From Planctomycetota bacterium (GTDB lineage Bacteria > Planctomycetota > UBA8742 > UBA2392), in assembly GCA_016712285.1 (NCBI GenBank), contig JADJRK010000001.1:310001-374000 (forward strand): DNA of 64,000 bases. Direction: 5' to 3'. Both the position numbers and the translations under genes were made by a program. The notes below the pieces were generated by a model. The model ran no database searches. It was not told the DNA's origin and saw only the letters and a list, made by a program, of their open reading frames with translations. Positions 35,230 through 42,700 of the stretch are shown here, piece by piece. Position 1 is the stretch's first letter. Each line of letters opens with the position of its first letter.

Positions 35230-36879
35230 TCACTGGCCGTAGAAGATGACCTGGCTCTCGATGCAGTGCTGGGCCCAGTCTTTGGACTCGTAGGCTTCGC
35301 TGGTGTACTCAAGCTGCAGCGCTTCGCCGGGCTTCAGGTGCTCGGTGATGTCGATTTCCCATACGCGCCCAAAGCTGCCCGGGCCCCATCCGGCGCGGTC
35401 GTACTTCCAGGTGCCAAACTGCGGCCGCCAGGGATTCAGATAGCAGTCAACGGTGCGCAGCGGGTCAGTGTACTCTTTTGCGCCGATCTTCACTGTGCGC
35501 GTGAGCGGGTGAAACTCCAGGCTGCCGTGGCCGGTGACGCAAATGCGCAGCAGCGCGCGCTTGGCGCCGTCGGGGACACCGACCGTGCGCTTGCCGAAAG
35601 TCTTTGCGACGCTGTCGGCTTGGTTGAAGTGGGCGTTACCGGACCAGACGTTCGCGACGCCGACCACGCGCGGCAATGCCGCCACATCAGCGGGTCGCCG
35701 GTAGTACGAGAATTCCAGGTCAAACGTGAACCCGTTGCCGACGTTGCCGCCAAGGCCCACGCCGATCTTGCGCGCACCGCTAAGCAGGTGCGCAAAATTG
35801 GTGACGTCGCAAACGTACTCGTAGCTGGCGCCCCACAGCATGAACGGGGTGAGAATCCGCGCCAGCTCATACCGCGTGTCGCCATCCCAGATCCAGACGT
35901 GGCCCAGCCGGTCCCACTCGTCTCGCTCGACCATGGGTCTCAGGCGCAGTGTCATGACCACGCGCTCAAACTCGACGTCGGCGGGCAGCAACTCAACTTC
36001 GCGCTCAACCGTTCCGCGCTTGCACCATGTGCTTCGAAATGCCTGCAATGTCAGCGCGCCCGGCGAGGCCTTTGCCGGCTTGTTCCACTCGACATGCACG
36101 CTATCGACCGAGCAGACCCCGCCGTCAGGGCCAAAGGCGCCCATCGCAGCGCGGGACTCATAGGGCAGCATGTGCGGGATAAAGTGGCGGTCATAAACCG
36201 CCTGGCCGCCGACGCCGACGGTCACTTCCGCGCCGCCAGTGACGAACTCGACCTGCAAAGCCAGTACACAGGCCTGGCTGTTCACGAAGTCGATTGCCAC
36301 GAAGCGATTGGCAATCTCGCGCCCGTCAAAGTGCAGACTGAGTTCGCGCTGTTCGCGTTTGTGGATGTTGCCCCACTTGTTGAAGGGGTCGTCGGTGGGC
36401 GGGTTGTGCGTGTCCAGCGCCAGCGCGAAGCTGCCCCACAGGTTGGGTTCATCCCATTCGGGTTCTTTTGGCGTGGGTTCGTCAGGAAAGCCCCTGGCCT
36501 TGTACAGGTAGAATGCCGCGCCGGCATCTGCGAAGTGCGCGGTATTCAACAGCATGAACGACAGGCCGCGCCCGCCCTTGCCCATGGCAAAGACGACTTC
36601 GGCCTTGATCTGCCGGTGCTCGCCCTTGACGTGTAAAGGAAATGCCGCCGAGTTGTTCTCGCCGCCGTCACCCGACAGCAGGCGCAGGCTGCCGTCCTTG
36701 ATCTCGGGTGCATGACCTTCGGCGTGCTTGCGCAACGCGCAGGGCGGCTCGCCCTCGCGCGCATCAAATGTCTCGTGCAGCACGTTCGCCGGGATTTCCG
36801 GCTCGGCGGGCGGGTCCTGCCCGATGATAACCGTGCCCGCCAACACGAATGTAAATGCGACGACGATAAGACACTTCAT
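35230..36879 (-). CDS. Exported peptide-N-glycosidase F-like (PNGase F fold) protein with N-terminal lectin-like part
   Basis: Secreted protein of 549 residues with a signal peptide (MKCLIVVAFTFVLAGTVII). The N-terminal half (about 30-280) is a concanavalin-like beta-sandwich pattern (LHETFDAREGEPP, VEFVTGGAEVTVGVGG, MGAFGPDGGVCSVDSVHVEW). The C-terminal half is viral-jelly-roll-like and ends with VDCYLNPWRPQFGTWKYDRAGWGPGSF, matching the PNGase F C-terminal region. PNGase F removes N-glycans from peptides; the key catalytic residues cannot be confirmed here. It could act on glycoproteins in the periplasm or outside, or only bind them. Confidence 0.55.
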   Translation of the reverse strand: MKCLIVVAFTFVLAGTVIIGQDPPAEPEIPANVLHETFDAREGEPPCALRKHAEGHAPEIKDGSLRLLSGDGGENNSAAFPLHVKGEHRQIKAEVVFAMGKGGRGLSFMLLNTAHFADAGAAFYLYKARGFPDEPTPKEPEWDEPNLWGSFALALDTHNPPTDDPFNKWGNIHKREQRELSLHFDGREIANRFVAIDFVNSQACVLALQVEFVTGGAEVTVGVGGQAVYDRHFIPHMLPYESRAAMGAFGPDGGVCSVDSVHVEWNKPAKASPGALTLQAFRSTWCKRGTVEREVELLPADVEFERVVMTLRLRPMVERDEWDRLGHVWIWDGDTRYELARILTPFMLWGASYEYVCDVTNFAHLLSGARKIGVGLGGNVGNGFTFDLEFSYYRRPADVAALPRVVGVANVWSGNAHFNQADSVAKTFGKRTVGVPDGAKRALLRICVTGHGSLEFHPLTRTVKIGAKEYTDPLRTVDCYLNPWRPQFGTWKYDRAGWGPGSFGRVWEIDITEHLKPGEALQLEYTSEAYESKDWAQHCIESQVIFYGQ

Positions 36880-36948
36880 GCAATCCCCACGCTCGTCCGC
36901 TAACAGGCCGCATCATGGCGGCGTGAGGTCAGCGCGCAAGCGGGATGG

Positions 36949-37881
36949 TTACTGGTGCCAGTACCAGGCCCCGTTGGTGCGGTGCGTGAGGTTCTGGAAC
37001 AACAGCTCGACTTCGCTGTTCACGCCAAACAGGTGCGCATCAATCCGCACGTTGGGCGAGGCCTGAAGCCACTGTTCAAGCCCGGCATGAATCTCCGGGA
37101 TCTCGATAAACCCGCCCGGGGCGCCACTGTCCGCGCCGGGCCTGGCACCACCCAGAATGATCACACGGGTCCCGGTGCCGTACTGTGTGACCGCCGCTTG
37201 CAGCGCCGAATAGAAAGCCGCGTCACCCGACGAAGTCAGCGCCAGCATGTTGGAGTCGGCGGTGGACAGGTTGGTTGAACTTGCGACTTGCAGGCTGCCA
37301 AACAGCGCGTCGTACTCGTTGACGCCGCCGATGCGAATCACGTCGAAGTTGTGGGCCGTGGTCAGCAGCAATTTCAATTCGTCCCACTTGGCGCGCTCGG
37401 CATCAAGTTGCGATGTATACCCGCCGCCCGCGTACGAGCTTTCCAGTGATGCGTCAATGATGAATACCACGTCGCCCGAAGCCGGCATGCCGTAATCCGC
37501 GAACGCGTCGATGGTGATCACAAAGTCGCCGCTGCGCTTGCGCCCGTGGCTGTCGATCACCTGGATCGTGAAGATCCACGTTCCGGCCATGGTCGGTGTG
37601 CCCGACAGCTCCACCGTCGAGGTGTTCGTGGATGCCAAGTAGAGTCCCGGCGGAAAGTAGCCTTCGCTGCGCGACCACGTGAACGGCCCGACTCCACCCG
37701 TGATGCTGAAGTAGGTTTCGTACCATTGGCCCACGCGGCCGTTGGGCAGGTTGACCGTCCAGAAATTGATCGCCAGCGGGTCAGGCGGCTGCTTGAAGCC
37801 GGAATCGCCACCTTCAGGGTTGCCGCCACAACCGGCGAGCAGGAGCAGTGGAAGGAGTGAGAGGAGCAAAAGGGCGCGCAT
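36949..37881 (-). CDS. Lipoprotein with Ig-like (putative-Ig) and VWA-like regions
   Basis: Lipoprotein of 310 residues. The start at ATG 37881 (MRALLLLSLLP) has GGAGA upstream, and the lipobox is LLLAGC. Residues about 40-130 look like an Ig-type beta sandwich (WYETYFSITGGVGPFTWSRSEGYFPPGLYL and GTPTMAGTWIFTIQVIDSHG), the pattern of cadherin-like putative Ig domains. Residues about 135-310 start with SGDVVFIIDASLESSY, a von Willebrand A-like strand with a DxSxS-like metal site, and end AWYWHQ. Surface adhesion or envelope structure is likely; no function is assignable. Confidence 0.6.
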   Translation of the reverse strand: MRALLLLSLLPLLLLAGCGGNPEGGDSGFKQPPDPLAINFWTVNLPNGRVGQWYETYFSITGGVGPFTWSRSEGYFPPGLYLASTNTSTVELSGTPTMAGTWIFTIQVIDSHGRKRSGDFVITIDAFADYGMPASGDVVFIIDASLESSYAGGGYTSQLDAERAKWDELKLLLTTAHNFDVIRIGGVNEYDALFGSLQVASSTNLSTADSNMLALTSSGDAAFYSALQAAVTQYGTGTRVIILGGARPGADSGAPGGFIEIPEIHAGLEQWLQASPNVRIDAHLFGVNSEVELLFQNLTHRTNGAWYWHQ

Positions 37882-38001
37882 GGGTGATCTCCGGTGTACG
37901 GAGACCAGAGTAATCGCAGACGCAAATTCAGCGAAGCTCTTGCTGACGCATCCAATGCCAATCCGCAAATGGATTTTGAGCGTTGCGAACCTTGGGGGCG
38001 C

Positions 38002-38301
38002 TCACGGTTGATAGACCTCGGGCCGCTTGTACTCGCGGATGCCGCTGGCGGCGGGCTTGGCGTCGGATTCATAGCCGACGACTTCAATGTCCCACTTGCC
38101 GTCGGCCGGGCGTGTGCCGCCGTACTCAAGGCGCGGGCCCATGTTGCCCTTCAGCTGCGCGAACCCGTTGCCGAACTCGAACTCGCCCAACAGGCGCATG
38201 CCCGCCAGGCCCATGCCACCATCCTGCACGGCTTTGTGCAGCTCGGGCAGGTCGATGGGCGTCTTGCGCGTCCACTCAAACCAGAGTACCTGGTCGTCCA
38301 T
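38002..38301 (-). CDS. Hypothetical protein, last gene of the barrel-lipoprotein cluster
   Basis: Protein of 99 residues starting MDDQVLWFEWTRKTPIDLPELHKA at 38301 with no signal peptide. It contains GGMGLAGMRLLGEFEFGNGFAQLKGN, and the C-terminus is polar (SDAKPAASGIREYKRPEVYQP). I recognise no domain. It is on the same strand as the lipoprotein at 38374-38613, 72 bases apart, and ends 120 bases before the start of the Ig-like lipoprotein gene. Coding likelihood is supported mainly by the absence of other uses for the stretch and by codon composition. Confidence 0.5.
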   Translation of the reverse strand: MDDQVLWFEWTRKTPIDLPELHKAVQDGGMGLAGMRLLGEFEFGNGFAQLKGNMGPRLEYGGTRPADGKWDIEVVGYESDAKPAASGIREYKRPEVYQP

Positions 38302-38373
38302 GCTTGTCTGGATTTCTGCGCCGAACCGGCGTTGGAGTACGGACCGTACCCCGTCGACTCACTCTCATCACAC

Positions 38374-38613
38374 TCAGCCGGCGACCAGCAGGTACACAAT
38401 CGGCGCACTCAGGCGCGCGACGGCCTGCTGCTCGGGTGTGGCTGTGCTGTCGGGCTTTGTTTCGGGCGTCGCGCTGGCGGCCTGCAGCGGCGTGTCATCC
38501 CAGTTCAGGTTGCGGCGCTTTTCGGCGGTGTCGAACCCGCTGCCAATGCGGCATGCCGGCAGCAGTGAGAGCGCCAGCAAGGCAACCACGAACACTGAAC
38601 TGCGACCGCTCAT
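38374..38613 (-). CDS. Small lipoprotein coupled to the barrel gene
   Basis: Predicted lipoprotein of 79 residues: signal peptide MSGRSSVFVVALLALSLLPAC with an LPAC lipobox, then a short polar tail (GSGFDTAEKRRNLNWDDTPLQ) and a final hydrophobic segment LSAPIVYLLVAG. ATG 38613 overlaps the TGA of the barrel gene (ATGA), so the two are translationally coupled. Its size suggests a stability or assembly partner of the barrel protein, which is inference. Confidence 0.6.
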   Translation of the reverse strand: MSGRSSVFVVALLALSLLPACRIGSGFDTAEKRRNLNWDDTPLQAASATPETKPDSTATPEQQAVARLSAPIVYLLVAG

Positions 38614-39485
38614 GTGGTGAATCTCCAGGCCACACTGACCTTGAATGCTACCTCTTTAACGAGCTGTTCGCCGTGGGTGTTCTGGAAAACCGGCACGAAG
38701 AACTCGGCTTTCAGTTGCCACCACGGCTTGGGGTGCCATTGCACGCGCGGCTCAAGTTGCACGCGCCAGCCGCCGCTGTCTTTCACGCGAACGCCGTTGT
38801 CGCGGTCGAAGTCGCTGCGCGAAAAGTTGACAGCCAGCGAAAGGAACATGGTGTTGCCGGGAAACTTCTCCTGGATCACGCGGTACTTGAACTCAAAGTC
38901 GGTGCTGATCTCGTCGCCGAAGTCGTAGTTGCTGCCGCCGATGCCGATGCTGCGCCAGTGGTAGCTGGTGTGGGTGATCAGCTCAACGCGGTTGTCGCTG
39001 TAGATGGCGCTGTGAAAGAATGTCAGACCAAACGCCCCGTCGCCAAGCTGCAAGTCGCGCGGCACGGGCTTGCCGTCGCGGTGCGCCGTGGTTTCGCCGG
39101 TGGGAAAGTGCACGATCAACCCGGCTGTGAGACTGGCGCCGCGCTGGCTTGCGTCGCCCGGCACCCACCACAGCCAGCGCACGCGGGCGCCCAGGGCTGC
39201 ATCGCCGAAGCCGTGCACGCGGTCCGTGATCACCCGGTCGTTGACCCGGGCGCGGAATTCGCGCCAGCTTAGCGGCAACAAGCCTGAAATGGTCCATTCG
39301 CCGGGGATTACGCGCGGGATGGAGTAATTCGCGCCCAAGCCCAACGTGTGGCCGCTGACGAACAACGAGTCGCCATTGCGCACCGGGCGAAAGTCGTCAA
39401 AGCGGCGCGTGGCAAACGAATGGTGGTGCGCGGCATAAAGCTGCAACCCGCCCGAGTACAGCGGCTCAGGCTCAGTCATGTTCAC
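38610..39485 (-). CDS. Outer-membrane transporter-like beta-barrel protein, signal peptide apparently interrupted
   Basis: Barrel-type protein of 291 residues: long runs of alternating strands (LTAGLIVHFPTGE, GRVHGFGDAALGARVRWLWW, NRVELITHTSYHWRSIGIGG, WRVQLEPRVQWHPKPWWQLKAEFFVPVF) and a C-terminal strand ending VSVAWRFTT, typical of outer-membrane proteins. The frame starting at 39485 (GTG) or 39479 (ATG) lacks a signal peptide. In the same frame upstream a signal-peptide-like segment exists (39551-39486) but is split by TGA at 39516-39518; see the separate entry. It is followed by a coupled lipoprotein gene. Possibly a pseudogene if the TGA is real and not recoded. Confidence 0.62.
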   Translation of the reverse strand: MNMTEPEPLYSGGLQLYAAHHHSFATRRFDDFRPVRNGDSLFVSGHTLGLGANYSIPRVIPGEWTISGLLPLSWREFRARVNDRVITDRVHGFGDAALGARVRWLWWVPGDASQRGASLTAGLIVHFPTGETTAHRDGKPVPRDLQLGDGAFGLTFFHSAIYSDNRVELITHTSYHWRSIGIGGSNYDFGDEISTDFEFKYRVIQEKFPGNTMFLSLAVNFSRSDFDRDNGVRVKDSGGWRVQLEPRVQWHPKPWWQLKAEFFVPVFQNTHGEQLVKEVAFKVSVAWRFTT

Positions 39486-39551
39486 GCTAGCCGCCGGCTG
39501 CGCGAACAGCGGTGTTCAGAGGGCAATCAACGCAAGCAGGATCCAGCGCAT
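39486..39551 (-). other. In-frame signal-peptide segment with internal TGA upstream of the barrel gene
   Basis: Reading from ATG 39551: M-R-W-I-L-L-A-L-I-A-L, then TGA at 39518-39516, then T-P-L-F-A-Q-P-A-A-S, continuing into the barrel frame. Apart from the stop this is a classical signal peptide with an AxA-like cleavage region. TGA for Trp (TGG), a nonsense mutation, a sequencing error or recoding are all possible; a 4-bp stem with GGC loop starts about 17 bases later but is weak evidence. Confidence 0.55.
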
Positions 39552-39600
39552 GAGCGAATCATCATTCCGTAGCACACTACTGATGCAAGTGTGAAAGTGG

Positions 39601-39727
39601 TGGGAGCGCAGGCGTCCCGCCTGCATCGGCCGTGCGCGTCCCGCGCACGGCAAACCGCGGACTGGAAGTCCGCGGCCAGTGCAGCCGGGACGGCTGCGCT
39701 CCCATCACCGGCGCCCCTTTGGGGCGC
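39601..39727. repeat. Nested palindromic element of five hairpins
   Basis: An outer inverted repeat, TGGGAGCGCAG (39601-39611) with CTGCGCTCCCA (39694-39704), encloses hairpins: 39608-39624 (7-bp stem, loop TCC), 39630-39650 (9-bp, TCC), 39655-39675 (9-bp, GGA), 39681-39697 (7-bp, GGA). A further hairpin follows at 39711-39727 (7-bp, TTT). Left-half loops are TCC and right-half loops GGA, so the whole is palindromic at two scales. It lies between the 3' end of the M20 gene and the barrel signal-peptide region, and is not coding. Confidence 0.7.
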
Positions 39728-39731
39728 AGCC

Positions 39732-40892
39732 CTACAGCGCCAGCTTGGCCATTACGGCTACGCCTATGGGCAGGCAGGTTTCATCTACATTGAAGCGGGC
39801 TGAGTGCACCGGGTTCACTATGCCCTTGGCCTTGTTGCCGCTGCCCAGCAGGAAAAACGCGCCCGGCTTCTTTTGCAGATAGTAGGCGAAGTCTTCGCCC
39901 CAGGTCTGGCGCTCGTAGGCCGGGTCGACGTTGGCTTGCCCGACGATCTCGCTGGCGGCTTTGCACACGGTGTTTGCGCCGCTTTCGTGGTTCACGATGC
40001 TGTCGTAGCCACGGATGTAGTTCAACTCGCCTTTCAATTCATGGGCGTCGGCGACCGCTTTGACCATCCGGCCCATCTCGCTGATGATGCGCGCGCGCAC
40101 CGGCTCGGCGTATGTGCGCACGGTGCCCATCAACTCGGCGTCGTCGGGGATGATGTTGTGCGTGGTGCCGGCTTTCACCTTGGTCACGCTCAGCACGGCT
40201 TGCTCAAAGGGCGCGACACGGCGCGACACCAGCGTTTGCAGCATGCCCACCAGCTCACAGCACGCCGGGATCGGGTCGATCGAATCCTGCGGGCGCGACG
40301 CGTGGCCGCCACGGCCCGTCAGCTTGATCTCGAAGATGTCGGCAGCGGCAGTCATCGGCCCGCTGCACGTGGCGATCTGGCCCACCTCAAGCGTCGGCAG
40401 GTTGTGCAGGCCGTAGACTTCGTCCACGCCTTCCAGCGCGCCTCTGGCGATCATGCCCGGCGCGCCGCCCGGGGGCAGCTCTTCGCTGGGTTGAAACAGC
40501 AGGCGCACGTTGCGCTTGAGCTTGTCGCGCATGCCGGCCAGCAGCTTGCCGGTGCCCAGCAGCACGGCCATGTGCGTGTCGTGCCCGCACATGTGGGCGA
40601 TGCCGTCGTGCTTTGACCTGTAGGGGATGTCGTTGAGTTCCTGGATCGGCAGCGCGTCCATGTCGGCGCGCAGCGCGATGCGGCCCTTGGCGTTGGGGCC
40701 GTCGATGTCGGCGATCAGGCCCTCGCCCCAGGGCTTGCTTACCTTGAAGCCGAGCTTTGTCAGTTCATGCGCGCAATGTTCGCTGGTCTTGAACTCGTTC
40801 AGCGACAGTTCCGGCATCATGTGCAACGTGCGGCGCTGCTGCGTAAGCCATTCCTGCATCGATTGCGCGGCGGCCAATAGTTCGTGGGTCAT
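39732..40892 (-). CDS. M20D-family amidohydrolase
   Basis: Zinc-dependent amidohydrolase of 386 residues, in the family of hippurate hydrolase, indole-acetyl-amino-acid hydrolase and N-acyl-amino-acid deacylases. Ligand motifs are ALRADMDALPI, HMCGHDTHMAVLLG, FQPSEELPPGGAPGMI, YGLHNLP and the lid-domain GRGGHASRPQDSIDP. GGAG stands six bases before ATG 40892 (MTHELLAAAQ). No signal peptide. The exact amide is unknown. The gene ends just before the nested palindrome. Confidence 0.9.
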   Translation of the reverse strand: MTHELLAAAQSMQEWLTQQRRTLHMMPELSLNEFKTSEHCAHELTKLGFKVSKPWGEGLIADIDGPNAKGRIALRADMDALPIQELNDIPYRSKHDGIAHMCGHDTHMAVLLGTGKLLAGMRDKLKRNVRLLFQPSEELPPGGAPGMIARGALEGVDEVYGLHNLPTLEVGQIATCSGPMTAAADIFEIKLTGRGGHASRPQDSIDPIPACCELVGMLQTLVSRRVAPFEQAVLSVTKVKAGTTHNIIPDDAELMGTVRTYAEPVRARIISEMGRMVKAVADAHELKGELNYIRGYDSIVNHESGANTVCKAASEIVGQANVDPAYERQTWGEDFAYYLQKKPGAFFLLGSGNKAKGIVNPVHSARFNVDETCLPIGVAVMAKLAL

Positions 40893-40981
40893 GGGATTCT
40901 CCGGGGCGCGAGCATAACAAAACCGCTTCCACGCCATGAGGGCGGGTCGTTCTTTGCCGCAAAACCGCTAATCTCGGCGCC

Positions 40982-42004
40982 ATGCAGAACAAGCCGCAAC
41001 GTCGCAAGCGCTACCCGGGCACACACCCGAAACGATTTGACGACAAGTACAAAGAACTCAACCCGGCGGACTATCCCGACGAGCAGGAGAAAGTGCGCGC
41101 GCAGGGCCGCACGCCTGCGGGTACCCATGTGCCGATTCTGCTGGCCGAGATTCTCTCCGCACTGCACCCGCAAGCGGGCGAGACCGTGCTCGACTGCACT
41201 GTCGGCTATGGTGGCCACGCCGAGGCACTTGCGCGCACCGGGGCGCGCGTGATCGGCATTGACATCGATGGTGTGGAGCTGCCGCGCACCACAGCGCGGC
41301 TGGCGACGCTGGGGCTTACGATCTCGCCGCATCACACGAATTTTGCGGGCATCGCCGGCGTGCTGGCGGCAGAGCAGCTCAGCGGCGTGGACTGCCTGCT
41401 TGCCGACCTGGGCGTTTCCAGCATGCAGCTCGACCAGCCAAGCCGCGGTTTCGCGTTCAAGCACGACGGCCCGCTGGACATGCGCATGGACGGCACGCGG
41501 GGCCGCACGGCGGTAGAGTTCATACACGCCACGGAAGAAACCGCGCTGGCCGAGTTGCTGCGCGAGTATGGCGATGAGCCCAAGGCTGACGCGCTGGCCC
41601 ACGTGCTGAAACGCGAGACGCCAAGAACAACGCACGCGCTGGCGGGGCTGGTGTTGCGGGTGCACGGCCTGAACCCCGAAACCTATCGCAAAGAAAACGC
41701 CCGCGACAAGCATCCTGCCGCGCGCGTGTTTCAGGCGCTGCGAATGGCGGTAAATCGCGAGCCCGCAAACCTGGCCGAACTGCTGCGCGTGCTGCCCGCG
41801 AGCATGAACCCGGGCGGCCGCGTTGCAATCCTTACGTTTCACAGCGGCGAAGAGCGCAAGGTCCGCGACACGTTCAAAGACCTGCTTGCCTCGGGCGTGT
41901 TTGCCAGGGCCGAACTTACGGGCATCCGCGCGGGCAAGGACGAGCTTTACGACAATCCGCGGGCGCGCTCGGCGCGCTTGTTTGTGGCTGAGCTACCAGC
42001 CTGA
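40982..42004 (+). CDS. rsmH: 16S rRNA (cytosine(1402)-N4)-methyltransferase RsmH
   Basis: SAM-dependent methyltransferase of 340 residues acting on C1402 of 16S rRNA. Motifs are HVPILLAEILSAL, DCTVGYGGHAEALA, DIDGVEL, LLADLGVSSMQLDQPSRGFAF, PLDMRMD, and the C-terminal RVFQALRMAVNREPANL and LTFHSGEERKVRD. In most bacteria rsmH stands in the mraZ-ftsL-ftsI division cluster; here it is isolated, as in lineages that lost that cluster. It overlaps the convergent DUF692-partner gene by 12 bases at its 3' end. Confidence 0.95.
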   Translation: MQNKPQRRKRYPGTHPKRFDDKYKELNPADYPDEQEKVRAQGRTPAGTHVPILLAEILSALHPQAGETVLDCTVGYGGHAEALARTGARVIGIDIDGVELPRTTARLATLGLTISPHHTNFAGIAGVLAAEQLSGVDCLLADLGVSSMQLDQPSRGFAFKHDGPLDMRMDGTRGRTAVEFIHATEETALAELLREYGDEPKADALAHVLKRETPRTTHALAGLVLRVHGLNPETYRKENARDKHPAARVFQALRMAVNREPANLAELLRVLPASMNPGGRVAILTFHSGEERKVRDTFKDLLASGVFARAELTGIRAGKDELYDNPRARSARLFVAELPA

Positions 42005-42700
42005 CATCTCGCGCAGCAGCGCCTTGCAGCGCTTGAGCAGCCGTGGCGGCTCGCCGCTGGTGTCGCTGCCGGCCAGCACGGCGCGCATCGCCCGGGCCTC
42101 ATCGCGATCCAGGGCGACTTCGCCGACACCGCGCTCATCTTTGTGAAACAGCGCGCCGTAGCGCACAGGGTCTTCCTCGGTGGGGAAGGTGCGGCGTTCG
42201 ATCAGCGATTCGCGAATGCCGGGCACTTCGAACTTGAACTCTTCGACGCGCGGCGTGTGGGCCCCAATCCAGCGCGCGTTCAGCAGTAACTCGTAGCGCA
42301 GCAGATCTGGAAGCCAGGGCGCGTCGGGCAGGTTGCCGCTGTCGACCAGTGCATCGACCCAGGCCAGCAGCGCACGGCCGTCGGCGTCATCGTCCACGCG
42401 CAGTTCAAACGCATCGCTGCCGGTGAAACTGGCCACAAGTTCGCGGTCATCGGTGTCCAGCGCCACCTGCAACGCCAGCCAGCTTGCCGGCACGCGCGAC
42501 GCGTACCATTGGTGCGCCAGGTCGCCCTGGTGCAGCCCGACGACGGTGTCAAAGCGCAGGCCGTCGACGAGTTGCAACTGTCGCAATTCGGCGTCGGTCA
42601 ATCCGGCCACGGGCGCGTGGCCCGGCTGAAAGAACGCATCGCGGGCGCGGCGCTTGTAGAACAGCGCGTACAAGGCCGAGTACTGGGCTTCAAGCGACAC
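41993..42700 (-). CDS. DUF692-partner protein (MbnC/HvfC/DUF2063-like)
   Basis: Protein of 235 residues beginning at GTG 42700 (VSLEAQYSALYALFYKRRARDAFF), a start that overlaps the last codons of the DUF692 gene by 11 bases. The N-terminal region has an aromatic, helical pattern, and PWLPDLLRYELLLNARW in the middle is the typical partner-protein motif seen in proteins that bind DUF692 enzymes and recruit precursor peptides. The C-terminal half is polar. Assignment is by position and motif; sequence identity to a named family is unverified. Confidence 0.55.
   Translation of the reverse strand: MSLEAQYSALYALFYKRRARDAFFQPGHAPVAGLTDAELRQLQLVDGLRFDTVVGLHQGDLAHQWYASRVPASWLALQVALDTDDRELVASFTGSDAFELRVDDDADGRALLAWVDALVDSGNLPDAPWLPDLLRYELLLNARWIGAHTPRVEEFKFEVPGIRESLIERRTFPTEEDPVRYGALFHKDERGVGEVALDRDEARAMRAVLAGSDTSGEPPRLLKRCKALLREMSGW

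Noticed and set aside
39500..39520. Sec incorporation in the barrel signal peptide
   Set aside because: Only a 4-bp stem follows the TGA, and Sec has no expected role in a signal peptide; mutation or base error is more likely.
39601..39727. CRISPR array
   Set aside because: Repeats are hairpins with different stems and no regular spacers; no cas genes.
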